Source: Bacillota bacterium (GTDB taxonomy: Bacteria > Bacillota > Clostridia > Christensenellales > SZUA-584). From it: a DNA stretch of 64,000 nucleotides. A program made the translations under genes and the position numbers. The DNA lies in the NCBI GenBank assembly GCA_023461435.1, contig JAEYLC010000027.1, forward strand, positions 1 to 64,000, read 5' to 3'. The notes beneath the pieces were generated by a model. That model saw nothing but the letters and a program-made list of their open reading frames with translations. It was not told where the DNA came from and did no database searches. Shown here one piece after another: positions 41,387 through 49,728 of the stretch (the first letter of the stretch is position 1; each line of letters starts with the position of its first letter).

Positions 41387-42280
41387 TTAGTATTCATTGG
41401 TTTTCAAATACTCTTCCAGCTTATCAGCACTTACAAACGATTTAAGTACCATCGCCTGATGCCTTGGGCATTCTCTCCCGGTCTCATGAACTTTGCTGTG
41501 CAAGAAGTGAATACAGAAATGACCGGGGAAATTGTTGCTGGCCGTTGGGTCCACCATATGCGGCATGCAGTGCATGGATGCGGCGATATACCTCTCGCCG
41601 ATTTTGACCCAGATCGCATGCCGATCCCAGGACCATTCGCCGCCGGCGATCTGTTTCATGATCGCCGTGTCATCGGCAGTCAGCGGTTCACTGTCGGCGT
41701 GATATTCACCGCCGAAACGGCGGACATGGAACGAGAGCCCTGTATCCACATCAATGACTGTGGCTTCCGTCCCTTTTGGGAACACCTCCGATCCGCCGTC
41801 GAACCAGTCGATCAGCTCCACAAGCCCGTTGATATCACCGTTCTTATACTCGGTCGTTTCAACGACAGGAGCCACTTCCACCGTCAGCCAGGGGTCCGAT
41901 AACCGTTTGGATTCCTCTGTGTCGCCATCCGTGACTTCGTCAAACCCCAAAGCGGGCATATCATCCTCGCTTGAGGCCGACCCTTCAGACGTTTGTACCG
42001 AGATGGGTTCAGCCGCCAAAGGGAGGCTGTCCACCGCCGCTGCAAGTACGAGACTCTGTTTCGCTTCCCGTTCACCTGATTCAGCACTGAGCTTGTCCAT
42101 TGCAAGATAAGCGCTGATTCCCGCGTAGGCGCTGACGCCTACCACGGCAATTAAAATGAAAATTAAAGCATACAGGAATACTTTTCGCACCACGATACAA
42201 ACAGGTGTTTTACGCGCGACATCCTTTGTGCTGATGGTGATGCATACTTTAGCTGTGAATGGGTTGACCCGTGTTTTCAT
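41387..42280 (-). CDS. Membrane-anchored extracellular protein with a GHFCIHF motif
   Basis: 297 residues from ATG 42280 behind AGGTGG; a TTG three codons earlier is possible. Basic cytoplasmic N-terminus, one membrane helix (about 32-57), an acidic Ser/Thr linker (to about 120), then a conserved domain with WSWDRHAIWV, AASMHCMPHM and GHFCIHFLHSKVHETGRE...HQAMV. The His/Cys pattern recalls catalytic or metal sites, and similar GHFCIHF domains occur in other Firmicutes without known function. It is not a sortase (no LPxTG-recognition TLxTC motif). It precedes bactofilin by 21 bases on the same strand. Confidence 0.75.
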   Translation of the reverse strand: MKTRVNPFTAKVCITISTKDVARKTPVCIVVRKVFLYALIFILIAVVGVSAYAGISAYLAMDKLSAESGEREAKQSLVLAAAVDSLPLAAEPISVQTSEGSASSEDDMPALGFDEVTDGDTEESKRLSDPWLTVEVAPVVETTEYKNGDINGLVELIDWFDGGSEVFPKGTEATVIDVDTGLSFHVRRFGGEYHADSEPLTADDTAIMKQIAGGEWSWDRHAIWVKIGERYIAASMHCMPHMVDPTASNNFPGHFCIHFLHSKVHETGRECPRHQAMVLKSFVSADKLEEYLKTNEY

Positions 42281-42378
42281 TATACGCAACCACCTTTTTT
42301 AGTTTTTATACTATTTAATACCCGTCCAGCGTTAAGTGAAACAGTTTTTTGGCATTAGAACGGCTTTTCGTGCTGGAA

Positions 42379-43191
42379 TTAGCCGCAAAAGAAGTTTTTT
42401 GTGCGCGTGTAATTCTCAAGAAGCTCCTGAAAGCTCTGGTAATTATGGCTGTACACCTCAAAAATCACAGAGCCGTCGTAGCCGATATTTGAAAGCTGGG
42501 ATTTGAGACTGTCAAAATTCACGCTGCCGTGAAAGGGCAGCACGGGCACATACCCGCGTTTGTCGTCGAACCTGACATCGCAGATGTGAATATTGCTGAG
42601 ACGTCCTTGGGCGTGCTGTAAATATTCGGCAGGAGAATAACCGGACTGGACCGCCTGCTTTAAGTCAAAAGTCAGCCAGAGGCTGTCGGGGCTTAAAAGC
42701 GGCAGCAGCTTTTGCGGGAAATCGGGCGACGCATACCAGCACCAGTGGACGTTCTCCCAGGAAAGCCTGACGCCGTGCTGCTTCGCTAAATCGGCGAGCG
42801 GCTGCGTTCTTTCCGCCACATGTGCAAAGTTGATGTCTAGGCTGGGCGCGTGCTTGATATTGGCGGGGCCGTGAAACACGTAGCTGTGGGCGCTAAGCCC
42901 GGCCGCCGCCTCGAGCACCTTCCGGTAAATATCGAGCGCTTCGAGCCTTGCGCGCTCGTGCGCCGAGAAAAGCATCGGTTCAAATTGGAGAGAAAAGGCG
43001 TGAACGGAGTTTACCTGTATGCCCCAATTTTCGGCTCGGTTTTTCAGATCCTTAATATAATCCTTTTGATATTCGGCCATGCAGCTAAAAAACACTTCAA
43101 TACGGGTGACGCCCATTTTCCCCATCAGGTCAATCGCGTCTTCATTGTAAACATTCGGGAAAAAACAGGCCGTAGACATTCCAAATACCAT
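42379..43191 (-). CDS. TIM-barrel sugar-phosphate isomerase/epimerase (AP-endonuclease 2 fold)
   Basis: 270 residues, SD GGAGGG. Xylose isomerase-like TIM barrel: MGVTRIEVFFSC, SVHAFSLQFEPM, YVFHGPANI, LSWENVHWCW (metal Glu), LTFDLKQAVQSG (metal Asp), HICDV and GYDGSVIFEVYSHNY (metal Glu). Single-metal or two-metal epimerase such as hydroxypyruvate isomerase or inosose dehydratase-like. Substrate unknown. Faces the CoADR-like gene divergently. Confidence 0.88.
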   Translation of the reverse strand: MVFGMSTACFFPNVYNEDAIDLMGKMGVTRIEVFFSCMAEYQKDYIKDLKNRAENWGIQVNSVHAFSLQFEPMLFSAHERARLEALDIYRKVLEAAAGLSAHSYVFHGPANIKHAPSLDINFAHVAERTQPLADLAKQHGVRLSWENVHWCWYASPDFPQKLLPLLSPDSLWLTFDLKQAVQSGYSPAEYLQHAQGRLSNIHICDVRFDDKRGYVPVLPFHGSVNFDSLKSQLSNIGYDGSVIFEVYSHNYQSFQELLENYTRTKNFFCG

Positions 43192-43341
43192 AAGTCCCTC
43201 CGAAAACCATTATATCAAAAACTCTTATAAAATTCTTATAAAATTCAAAATATCAAGAAATAATACAAAGGGAATAGATTTAGATAATCGAATATATATA
43301 ATACGAAATATAATTTTTGGATTATATCTTAGGGAGACGGG

Positions 43342-44988
43342 ATGAAGAAAAGATATGTCATTATCGGCGGTATTGCGGGCGGCATCAGCGCGGCGGCGCG
43401 TCTGCGGCGTCTTGACCAAAATGCGAGTATCACCGTAATTGAAAAAAACGAACAGGTGGCGCTTGCCAGCAGCGCACTGCCTTACTGTGTCGGCGGTCTG
43501 GTCAGCGCCAAAGAGATCGCGGCCATGCAATGCCGGGAGGAGACGGTCGCGCGGTATGACATTGACTTAAGATGCCTGTGCGAAGTGACGGATATCGACA
43601 GACACGGCAAAGCCGTGACTGTGCATGATATGGCTGCGGACGAAACATACCGCGAGGAATACGACAAGCTCATCATCGCCACCGGAACAAAACCCGTGCG
43701 TCCGGATATTGCGGGGCTGGATACCAAAGGCATATTCACGCTCAAGGATATGGGCGACTTAACCGCGGTGCTTGGCCACATCGGCACCCACTCTGTGAAG
43801 CGTGCGGCTGTGGTGGGCGGCGGAAACATCGGTCTTGAGATCGCGGAAAACCTGTCGTCGCGCGGCATTAAAACGTGCGTGATCGAGAAGAGCAGCCATG
43901 CGCTGCCGGCCTTCGACGCCGATATGGCGCGTTTCGCGAGGCGGGCGCTCGAGGACAACAGCGTGGCGCTGATCACGCATACGTCTGTGCTGCAATTTGA
44001 AAGCGCGGAGGAAGGCATACGGCTGTCACTTTCGGGCGATAAGTCCATTTTTGCGGATATCGTGATACTCAGCGCGGGCGTTATGCCTGAAGCGGCGCTT
44101 GCAAAAGCGGCCGGGCTCGGTATCGGCGTCACGGGCGGCATACTCGTGGATGAACGCATGCAGACCACGGATAAGGACATTTACGCCGTGGGCGACGCCG
44201 TAGAGCTTGAATCGGTATTCGGGGGCAAGGTGCTGCTATCTCAGGCGCCCGTCGCGATCCGGCAGGGACGCACTGCCGCGGACAACATATGCGGTATCGG
44301 TGCGCGGTTCAAACAGGTGATCGGCGTGTCGGTGGTCAGGATATTCGATACGCATATGGCGAGCGCGGGGCTCACGGAAGCTGAGCTTGGCGACAAGGAG
44401 AGCCGGTACGAAAAGATTTATGTGAGCGGGTCTTCCCGCGAACCTTATTTTCCGGGCGCAAAGACGATTCATTTAAAGCTGCTGTTTGAAAGAAAAACAG
44501 GCCGGATACTCGGCGCGCAGGCCGTGGGGGAAGAGGGCGTTGATAAATGCATCGATGTGCTGGCCCCGGCGATATATATGGGGCTCACAGCGGACAGGCT
44601 TTGTGATCTGGAGCTTGCGTATGCGCCGCCTTTCGGATCCGTCAAGGATACCGTTAATACGGCGGGGCTTATCGCCTCCGATGTGCTTGGCGGCCTCAGC
44701 GACGTGGCGCACTGGCATGAGATCAAGGCGATGAAGGACGCGGTGCTGCTCGATGTCCGTACGCAAAAGGAGCGGGACGCGGGCACGATAGCGGGATCGC
44801 TTCACATACCGCTCGAAGAGCTTTCGGGCCGCCTCGCCGAGCTGCCCAGAGATAAGGAGATCGTTGTTTTCTGCCGCAGCGGGAAGCGCTCGTATACGGC
44901 GGAACGCATACTGAAGAACTCGGGGTATAAAGCAAGAAATTTGAGCGGCGGATACGCTCTGTACGAAATATTTAACAGGAAGGGATAA
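43342..44988 (+). CDS. CoA-disulfide-reductase-like FAD enzyme fused to rhodanese, catalytic Cys replaced
   Basis: 548 residues. FAD-dependent pyridine-nucleotide oxidoreductase of the CoADR/NADH peroxidase group: FAD loop IIGGIAGGISAAARL, NAD loop VVGGGNIGLEIAENL, second FAD site DIYAVGDAVE. The usual redox Cys before GLPY is Ser44 here (LASSALPYCVGG), with a Cys displaced to position 49. C-terminal rhodanese domain (about 460-548) with intact active-site Cys in VVFCRSGKRSY. Suggests persulfide or sulfur transfer, possibly without disulfide chemistry. Co-transcribed with the ArsR gene one base on. Confidence 0.88.
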   Translation: MKKRYVIIGGIAGGISAAARLRRLDQNASITVIEKNEQVALASSALPYCVGGLVSAKEIAAMQCREETVARYDIDLRCLCEVTDIDRHGKAVTVHDMAADETYREEYDKLIIATGTKPVRPDIAGLDTKGIFTLKDMGDLTAVLGHIGTHSVKRAAVVGGGNIGLEIAENLSSRGIKTCVIEKSSHALPAFDADMARFARRALEDNSVALITHTSVLQFESAEEGIRLSLSGDKSIFADIVILSAGVMPEAALAKAAGLGIGVTGGILVDERMQTTDKDIYAVGDAVELESVFGGKVLLSQAPVAIRQGRTAADNICGIGARFKQVIGVSVVRIFDTHMASAGLTEAELGDKESRYEKIYVSGSSREPYFPGAKTIHLKLLFERKTGRILGAQAVGEEGVDKCIDVLAPAIYMGLTADRLCDLELAYAPPFGSVKDTVNTAGLIASDVLGGLSDVAHWHEIKAMKDAVLLDVRTQKERDAGTIAGSLHIPLEELSGRLAELPRDKEIVVFCRSGKRSYTAERILKNSGYKARNLSGGYALYEIFNRKG

Positions 44989-44989
44989 A

Positions 44990-45259
44990 ATGGATCTCAC
45001 AATGTATGAAGCGCTCGCTGCCAAGCTGCGGGTGCTCGGCCATCCGATACGGCTCTGTATTGTCAACGGTTTATCCAAGAAGGGCTGTCACGTTAAACAA
45101 ATATGCGAAACCCTCGGCATTCCGCAGCCGGTGATTTCACTGCATCTTTCCAAGCTCAAGGCGGCGGGCATCGTGGACAGCGAGCGTCAGGGAAGCTGCG
45201 TATGCTACCATGTGACCGATAAGGCGACACTGCGGCTGCTTGAGCTGCTGCCCAAATAA
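44990..45259 (+). CDS. Cys-rich ArsR-family regulator (persulfide-sensor candidate)
   Basis: 89 residues. Winged helix: KLRVLGHPIRLCIVNGLSKKGCHVKQICETLGIPQPVISLHLSKLKAAGIV. Five cysteines (23, 33, 39, 70, 72), with Cys39 at the start of alpha4 and Cys70/72 on the wing, comparable in number to BigR/SqrR persulfide-sensing repressors though not identical in position. Starts one base after the CoADR-rhodanese gene, so the pair forms a sulfur-response unit (inference). Confidence 0.88.
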   Translation: MDLTMYEALAAKLRVLGHPIRLCIVNGLSKKGCHVKQICETLGIPQPVISLHLSKLKAAGIVDSERQGSCVCYHVTDKATLRLLELLPK

Positions 45260-45301
45260 TCGGCGTAAAAACAACAGTGGGGTATTTGGAGGAGGTTGAC
45301 T

Positions 45302-46378
45302 ATGAAGCTGCCTGAATATTGCATGCCGGATTTCAGCGCGGAGGTGTTCCGCGGCGCTCCCGATGCGGCCGTAAAAGCCGCCGAAAGGGATGGCCTTGTT
45401 CCCGAAGGGTATCACGCGACGAGCATATTCCCCGAGTATTACAAGATCGGCGGACAGTGGAAGCCGATCCGCCAAAGCCGCATGGACTGCGCGGTGATCA
45501 TCAAGGACGGCGAGCCGTTTGCGGTGGAAGCACGCAACATCAAAAAAGGGGACAGCGTGGTCATCGGCCGCGAGGAAGACGGCTGCAACGGCATCTATCT
45601 GAACACGAATCCGTTCGAGGCCGATGCGCACACGGGTGACGGTTTTGCGTTCCGGGGCTCGCGCACGCGGGAAACCTCGTATTCACGCGATTACGACAGC
45701 CTTTATGAGCTGCTCAAATACGAAAAACAGCACGGCTTTAGCGTCTGGGTGCTGGGCCCTGCCTGCACCTTCGATTACGATTCGCGCCGCGCGATGGCCG
45801 GGCTCATTCAAAAGGGCTATGTGCAGGCTGTTTTCGCGGGCAATGCGCTCGCCACGCACGACCTTGAAGCGGCAGTGCTGAAAACCGCGCTCGGGCAGGA
45901 TATCTACACGCAAAAGAGCATCAAGGGCGGGCATTATCACCACCTCGATACGATCAACATGGTGCGCGAAAGCGGCGGCATCCGTCCGTTCATCGAGCAG
46001 CGCGGCATTGAGGACGGCATCATGGCGGCGGTGATCAAAAAAGGCATCCCGTATGTGCTGGCGGGTTCCATCCGCGACGACGGGCCGCTGCCCGATGTGA
46101 TCGCGAATGTGTATGAGGCGCAGTCCGCGATGCGCGAGCTCATCAAGCAGGCGACCACGGTGATCACGCTCGCGACGCAGCTGCACGCGATCGCCACGGG
46201 CAACATGACGCCGTGCTACACAATTAAGGACGGCATTGTGCGCCCCGTTAATTTCTACACGGTTGATATCTCGGAGTTTGCCGTCGGCAAGCTGCATGAT
46301 CGGGGGTCGCTATCCGCAAGGTCGATCGTGACAAATGTGCAGGATTTTCTCGTAAACGTGGAGAGGAACTTGGAGTAA
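45302..46378 (+). CDS. LOR/SDH-type ornithine cyclodeaminase-like enzyme (TIGR00300 type)
   Basis: 358 residues from the ATG 6 bases after GGAGGAGG. The central and C-terminal halves match the archaeal ornithine cyclodeaminase / AgrE C-terminal enzyme: ACTFDYDSRRAM, GNALATHDLEAA, KGGHYHHLDTINMVRESG, EDGIMAAVIKKGIPYVLAGSIRDDGPLPDVI, ATQLHAIATGNMTP. This NAD-dependent enzyme converts ornithine to proline and ammonia. Here it stands without its arginine-dihydrolase N-terminal partner. The nearby YfcC transporter could import the substrate. Confidence 0.85.
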   Translation: MKLPEYCMPDFSAEVFRGAPDAAVKAAERDGLVPEGYHATSIFPEYYKIGGQWKPIRQSRMDCAVIIKDGEPFAVEARNIKKGDSVVIGREEDGCNGIYLNTNPFEADAHTGDGFAFRGSRTRETSYSRDYDSLYELLKYEKQHGFSVWVLGPACTFDYDSRRAMAGLIQKGYVQAVFAGNALATHDLEAAVLKTALGQDIYTQKSIKGGHYHHLDTINMVRESGGIRPFIEQRGIEDGIMAAVIKKGIPYVLAGSIRDDGPLPDVIANVYEAQSAMRELIKQATTVITLATQLHAIATGNMTPCYTIKDGIVRPVNFYTVDISEFAVGKLHDRGSLSARSIVTNVQDFLVNVERNLE

Positions 46379-46431
46379 GTCTTATTTGATTTAATGCTTA
46401 GATCAAAGCAGAATGATGGGGGAAGGCAGCT

Positions 46432-46827
46432 ATGAAAAGAAAAACACTGGTTATTATCGCTGTCATTGCTTTGGCTGTGATTGCTTTGTTTTTTCTGTTT
46501 AAGGATTATTTCATTCCGCAGCAGATCATCAAAGACGGCGGGACAGTTGAATTTGTTGATGTGCTTTACTTGAACGAACAAGTTACAGTGGATATCGATC
46601 AGATCGTCGGCATGCTGAAAAACTACAGTTCTGTGAAATCGTTTAAGGATTATTTTCCTTATGAGCAGGACGCCGTGCGAATGGAAATCAACATGGTTGT
46701 TAATCATAAGCCTTTGCATGTGCTGCTTGGCGATTTTGATATATGGTATGACTGGGGGAACACGGGAGCCTATGAGATTATTGACGGCGATAAGATGCAA
46801 AGTGAGCTTGAGGCTTTGATTAATTGA
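46432..46827 (+). CDS. Membrane-anchored hypothetical protein
   Basis: 131 residues. N-terminal membrane helix (about 6-26, LVIIAVIALAVIALFFLF) and a soluble outside domain of mixed alpha/beta, EFVDVLYLNEQVTVDIDQIVGML and GDFDIWYDWGNTGAYEII. SD GGGGGAAGG. Not recognised. Followed by a short TTG-started gene 35 bases on, perhaps in the same transcript. Confidence 0.65.
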   Translation: MKRKTLVIIAVIALAVIALFFLFKDYFIPQQIIKDGGTVEFVDVLYLNEQVTVDIDQIVGMLKNYSSVKSFKDYFPYEQDAVRMEINMVVNHKPLHVLLGDFDIWYDWGNTGAYEIIDGDKMQSELEALIN

Positions 46828-46862
46828 GTCAACATTCCAAGTAATGCAATACGGAGGATCAA

Positions 46863-47051
46863 TTGGATAGTGAAATAAGATTAACTGGCGATCAAGCAAA
46901 AAAGTTCAATCAAATGGCGCAGCACCCTGATCCTAGAGTGAGCAGCAAAAAAGAGGCCTATATAAGACATATAAATGAAACGACCCAAATTAAACGAGAT
47001 GGATCAAAGGTCATAGTCACTGTCGATACGAATAAGAAGTTTTGCAAATGA
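46863..47051 (+). CDS. Small basic hypothetical protein
   Basis: 62 residues from TTG with GGAGGATC just upstream. DSEIRLTGDQAKKFNQMAQHPDPRVSSKKEAYIRHINE, basic and soluble, no membrane segment. Not recognised. It is followed by a terminator, giving some support that it ends a transcript beginning at 46432. Confidence 0.55.
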   Translation: MDSEIRLTGDQAKKFNQMAQHPDPRVSSKKEAYIRHINETTQIKRDGSKVIVTVDTNKKFCK

Positions 47052-47053
47052 TT

Positions 47054-47082
47054 GGGCGGCCAATATGGCCGCCCTTAGTTTT
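47054..47082 (+). terminator. Intrinsic terminator
   Basis: GGGCGGCC pairs perfectly with GGCCGCCC around AATAT, then TTAGTTTT. Confidence 0.75.
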
Positions 47083-47104
47083 CATTAATGTAACATACGC
47101 CTGT

Positions 47105-48550
47105 TTAATATCCCACGCCCACGGCGATCATCAAAAAGCCGATGCTGAGCGCCGCAATCAGCAGCTGCAGCCATATCGTGAACTTGAACCACTTGGTGTA
47201 GCTGACGGTCGTGAGCCCGAGAGCGATCAGCAGCATCGCGTTGGTCGGGTACAGCACATTCAAAAAGCCGTCGCCGAGCGCGTAGGCAAACACCGTGGTT
47301 TGCCCTGTGATGCCCGTCATCGCGGCGAGCGGCACGAGCAGCGGCATCACCAGGAAAGCCTTGGCTGATGCCTGCGCCACGAAAAGCTCGAGCACGAGTA
47401 TCACCGCGTAGATGATGATCACGTTGACATACGGGCTCGAACCCACTATGGCGGACGACGCGAAATTGAGTATCGTGCCCTGTATGCCGCTGTCGGTGAT
47501 GATCGTGGAGACCGCCATCGCCATTGGGATCAGCACAATGCCGGGCGCAATGTCGCCGACGCCTTTGAAGAACGTTTTGGCGATGCCCTTGTAGCCCGCG
47601 AGCTTCGCGCCAATCGTGGAGGCGAGAATGAATATCACCGCGATGAGTATCATCGAATAATCGGCGAGCCCAAGGAACGACGCGGAAACGAGAAACACGA
47701 ACATGACGCCGAGCAGTACGCCGACGAACACGATCGGGCCTTTTTTAAACTGGGCCGCTTCCTCAATCTGCGCGGGGCTCAGCAGATATTTTTCGCGCCT
47801 TTGCGCGTCTTCATTGTAAACTGCCGAAGCCATCGGATTCTTTTCGAGCTTCTTCGCGTAGCGGATCAGAAACAGCAGCAGGATGCCGTAAATCAGCACG
47901 AAGAATATGAGCCGCAGCCACGTGCCCGAATACAGCGGCACGCCCGCGAGGTTCTGCGCCACGCCGATGGAAAATGGATTGTAAAGCGCCGCCGCAAACC
48001 CAAAGCTCGTGGACAAAAGGCTCAAAGAGAGGCCCATGAGGCTGTCCCAGCCGAGCATGAATGAGAGGCCAACGACGAGCGGGATCAGCGGCACGATCTC
48101 TTCGAGTATGCCAAAGAACGACCCTAAGAACATGAATACGAACGAGATCACCGCGATCAGCAGATATTTGCGCCGGTACATCTTCGCCGCGATCTTGGCG
48201 ATCACCGCGCGCAGTATGCCCGATTTATCAAGCAGCGTGAAAGACCCGCCGATCAGCAGTATGAACAGCATAATGCTGATCATCACGATATTTACACTGC
48301 CGCTGGGCGCGAACGATTTGAATATCGCGAGCAGTATGTTGTAAATGGGATATTGCCCAACCGTCCCGTCCTGCGCGTAGGAGCCGGGGACATAAACGGT
48401 GTCACCGCTTGCGTCCGTCGTTGTGTCGAAATGCCCGGGCGGCACGAACAGCGTGAGACAGTACGCTCCGATGATCAGCACGAAAATGATGATCGCAGCC
48501 GTCAGCAGGCTCCTTTTATTTATTTGAAAACTTGAATCCGATTTGGACAT
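47105..48550 (-). CDS. YfcC-family (DcuC/ArcD-like) transporter
   Basis: 481 residues with about 12 membrane helices. Residues MFLGSFFGILEEIVPLIPLVVGL, SLSLLSTSFGFAAALYNPFSIGVAQ and the C-terminal VFAYALGDGFLNVLYPTNAMLLIALGL are typical of YfcC, which transports C4-dicarboxylates or basic amino acids. Next to an ornithine-cyclodeaminase-like gene this favours an amino-acid substrate. TTGACA-17-CATAAT promoter lies just upstream, sharing the gap with a divergent WYL regulator. Confidence 0.92.
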   Translation of the reverse strand: MSKSDSSFQINKRSLLTAAIIIFVLIIGAYCLTLFVPPGHFDTTTDASGDTVYVPGSYAQDGTVGQYPIYNILLAIFKSFAPSGSVNIVMISIMLFILLIGGSFTLLDKSGILRAVIAKIAAKMYRRKYLLIAVISFVFMFLGSFFGILEEIVPLIPLVVGLSFMLGWDSLMGLSLSLLSTSFGFAAALYNPFSIGVAQNLAGVPLYSGTWLRLIFFVLIYGILLLFLIRYAKKLEKNPMASAVYNEDAQRREKYLLSPAQIEEAAQFKKGPIVFVGVLLGVMFVFLVSASFLGLADYSMILIAVIFILASTIGAKLAGYKGIAKTFFKGVGDIAPGIVLIPMAMAVSTIITDSGIQGTILNFASSAIVGSSPYVNVIIIYAVILVLELFVAQASAKAFLVMPLLVPLAAMTGITGQTTVFAYALGDGFLNVLYPTNAMLLIALGLTTVSYTKWFKFTIWLQLLIAALSIGFLMIAVGVGY

Positions 48551-48575
48551 GGCGGTTCTCCTTTTTCAACATATA

Positions 48576-48584
48576 TGGTACAAT
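48576..48584 (+). promoter_or_regulatory. Extended -10 promoter of the WYL regulator
   Basis: TGGTACAAT is TGn-TACAAT on the plus strand, overlapping the minus-strand promoter of the YfcC gene by 2 bases. Leader of about 50 bases to the regulator start. Confidence 0.45.
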
Positions 48585-48611
48585 TATGCTATACATATCT
48601 TTGCATGTCAA
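48583..48611 (-). promoter_or_regulatory. Promoter of the YfcC transporter gene
   Basis: Minus strand -35 TTGACA (48606-48611) and -10 CATAAT (48583-48588), 17-bp spacer. It interleaves with the divergent WYL promoter, so one bound protein could control both. Confidence 0.65.
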
Positions 48612-48640
48612 TTGACGGTCACGTCAGGGGGGATGGGATT

Positions 48641-49639
48641 TTGAACGATTATCCGAAGCGCGCGCGCATACTTTTAATACTCAAATACCTTCAGGAGCAG
48701 ACGGACGAATACAACCCGAAGCAGATGGCTGATATATTGAAATACTTGAGCGAAAACGGCATCGAGGCGGAACGCAAAGCCGTTTACGGCGATCTGAATC
48801 TGCTGCGCGACGTCGGCTTTGACGTGATCAAAACGGCAGACAGAGCCGCGGCGTATTTTTTGGGCCAGCGTCCGCTCGAAATGGCGGAAGCCCAGGTGTG
48901 CGCGAGCGCGGTCTCGGCCGCACGCTTTATGACGGAAAGAAAATCAAGGGAGCTGCTCCGCAAGCTCGGCGATTTTTTCGGGCAGACGCAGTCGGTGCGC
49001 TTTCGCAGCCGCATGGAGCTCGCGCGGACGCAGAAAACACGCAACGAAGAAATCTATTATAATATCGACCGCATTGTGCTCGCACAGTCTCTCGGGAAAA
49101 AGATCACGTTTTTGTATTTTGAATACATGCCGGATAAGACGCAGCGGCTCAAACGGGACGGCCAGCGCTACTGCGCCAGCCCCTATTCTCTGATGTGGTT
49201 TGAGGACGCGTATTATCTCGTCTGCAATATGGACAAATACGATAACCTTTCGCATTTCAGGGTGGACAGGATGACGCGCGTGGAGGTAGCCGATCAGGAT
49301 ATCAGGAGCATCAGCGAGGTGTCCGAGTACAAGAATTATATCGATTTTGACGATTACCACCGCAGCGTATTTTCGATGTTCGGCGGCGAACCGAGCAGCG
49401 TGCGCATCCGTTTCAGCGACGAGCTCGCGACAGCCGTATTCGACCGCTTTGGCCTTGACGTGGCGGTATCCGACATCCGCGACGGACACTTCACAGTCTC
49501 CGTCAATGTCCGCATGAGCCCCGGGTTTATCTCATGGCTGACGATATTCGGGGACAAGGCGCAGGTGCTTTCTCCCGACAGCTTAAGAGAAAAAATCGCC
49601 GGTTGGATAGCCACGCTTGCTAATGTTTACCAGAGCTAA
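48641..49639 (+). CDS. WYL-domain transcriptional regulator
   Basis: 332 residues from TTG 48641 with GGGGGGAT 8 bases upstream; ATG 48605 has no SD. N-terminal DeoR-like HTH (NDYPKRARILLILKYLQEQTDEYNPKQMADILKYLSENGIEAERKAVYGDLNLL), WYL core LGKKITFLYFEYMPD ... ASPYSLMWFEDAYYLVCNM, WCX-like C-terminus ending in DSLREKIAGWIATLANVY. Ligand-sensing regulator; divergent from the YfcC transporter with overlapping promoters. Confidence 0.88.
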   Translation: MNDYPKRARILLILKYLQEQTDEYNPKQMADILKYLSENGIEAERKAVYGDLNLLRDVGFDVIKTADRAAAYFLGQRPLEMAEAQVCASAVSAARFMTERKSRELLRKLGDFFGQTQSVRFRSRMELARTQKTRNEEIYYNIDRIVLAQSLGKKITFLYFEYMPDKTQRLKRDGQRYCASPYSLMWFEDAYYLVCNMDKYDNLSHFRVDRMTRVEVADQDIRSISEVSEYKNYIDFDDYHRSVFSMFGGEPSSVRIRFSDELATAVFDRFGLDVAVSDIRDGHFTVSVNVRMSPGFISWLTIFGDKAQVLSPDSLREKIAGWIATLANVYQS

Positions 49640-49728
49640 TATCGTTGTTTTCATGCTGCGTATCCGGTTTATATTAATAACACAGTAGCAGGTTTTTATT
49701 ACGTTGATTTTTTAAGGAGTGTGCATTC

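Noticed and set aside
40838..41902. 354-residue plus-strand frame across bactofilin
   Set aside because: Shadow of the bactofilin repeats; the minus-strand product is an unmistakable bactofilin.
41387..42280. Sortase assignment for the extracellular protein
   Set aside because: There is no TLxTC catalytic motif or following Arg; the GHFCIHF signature does not fit sortase.
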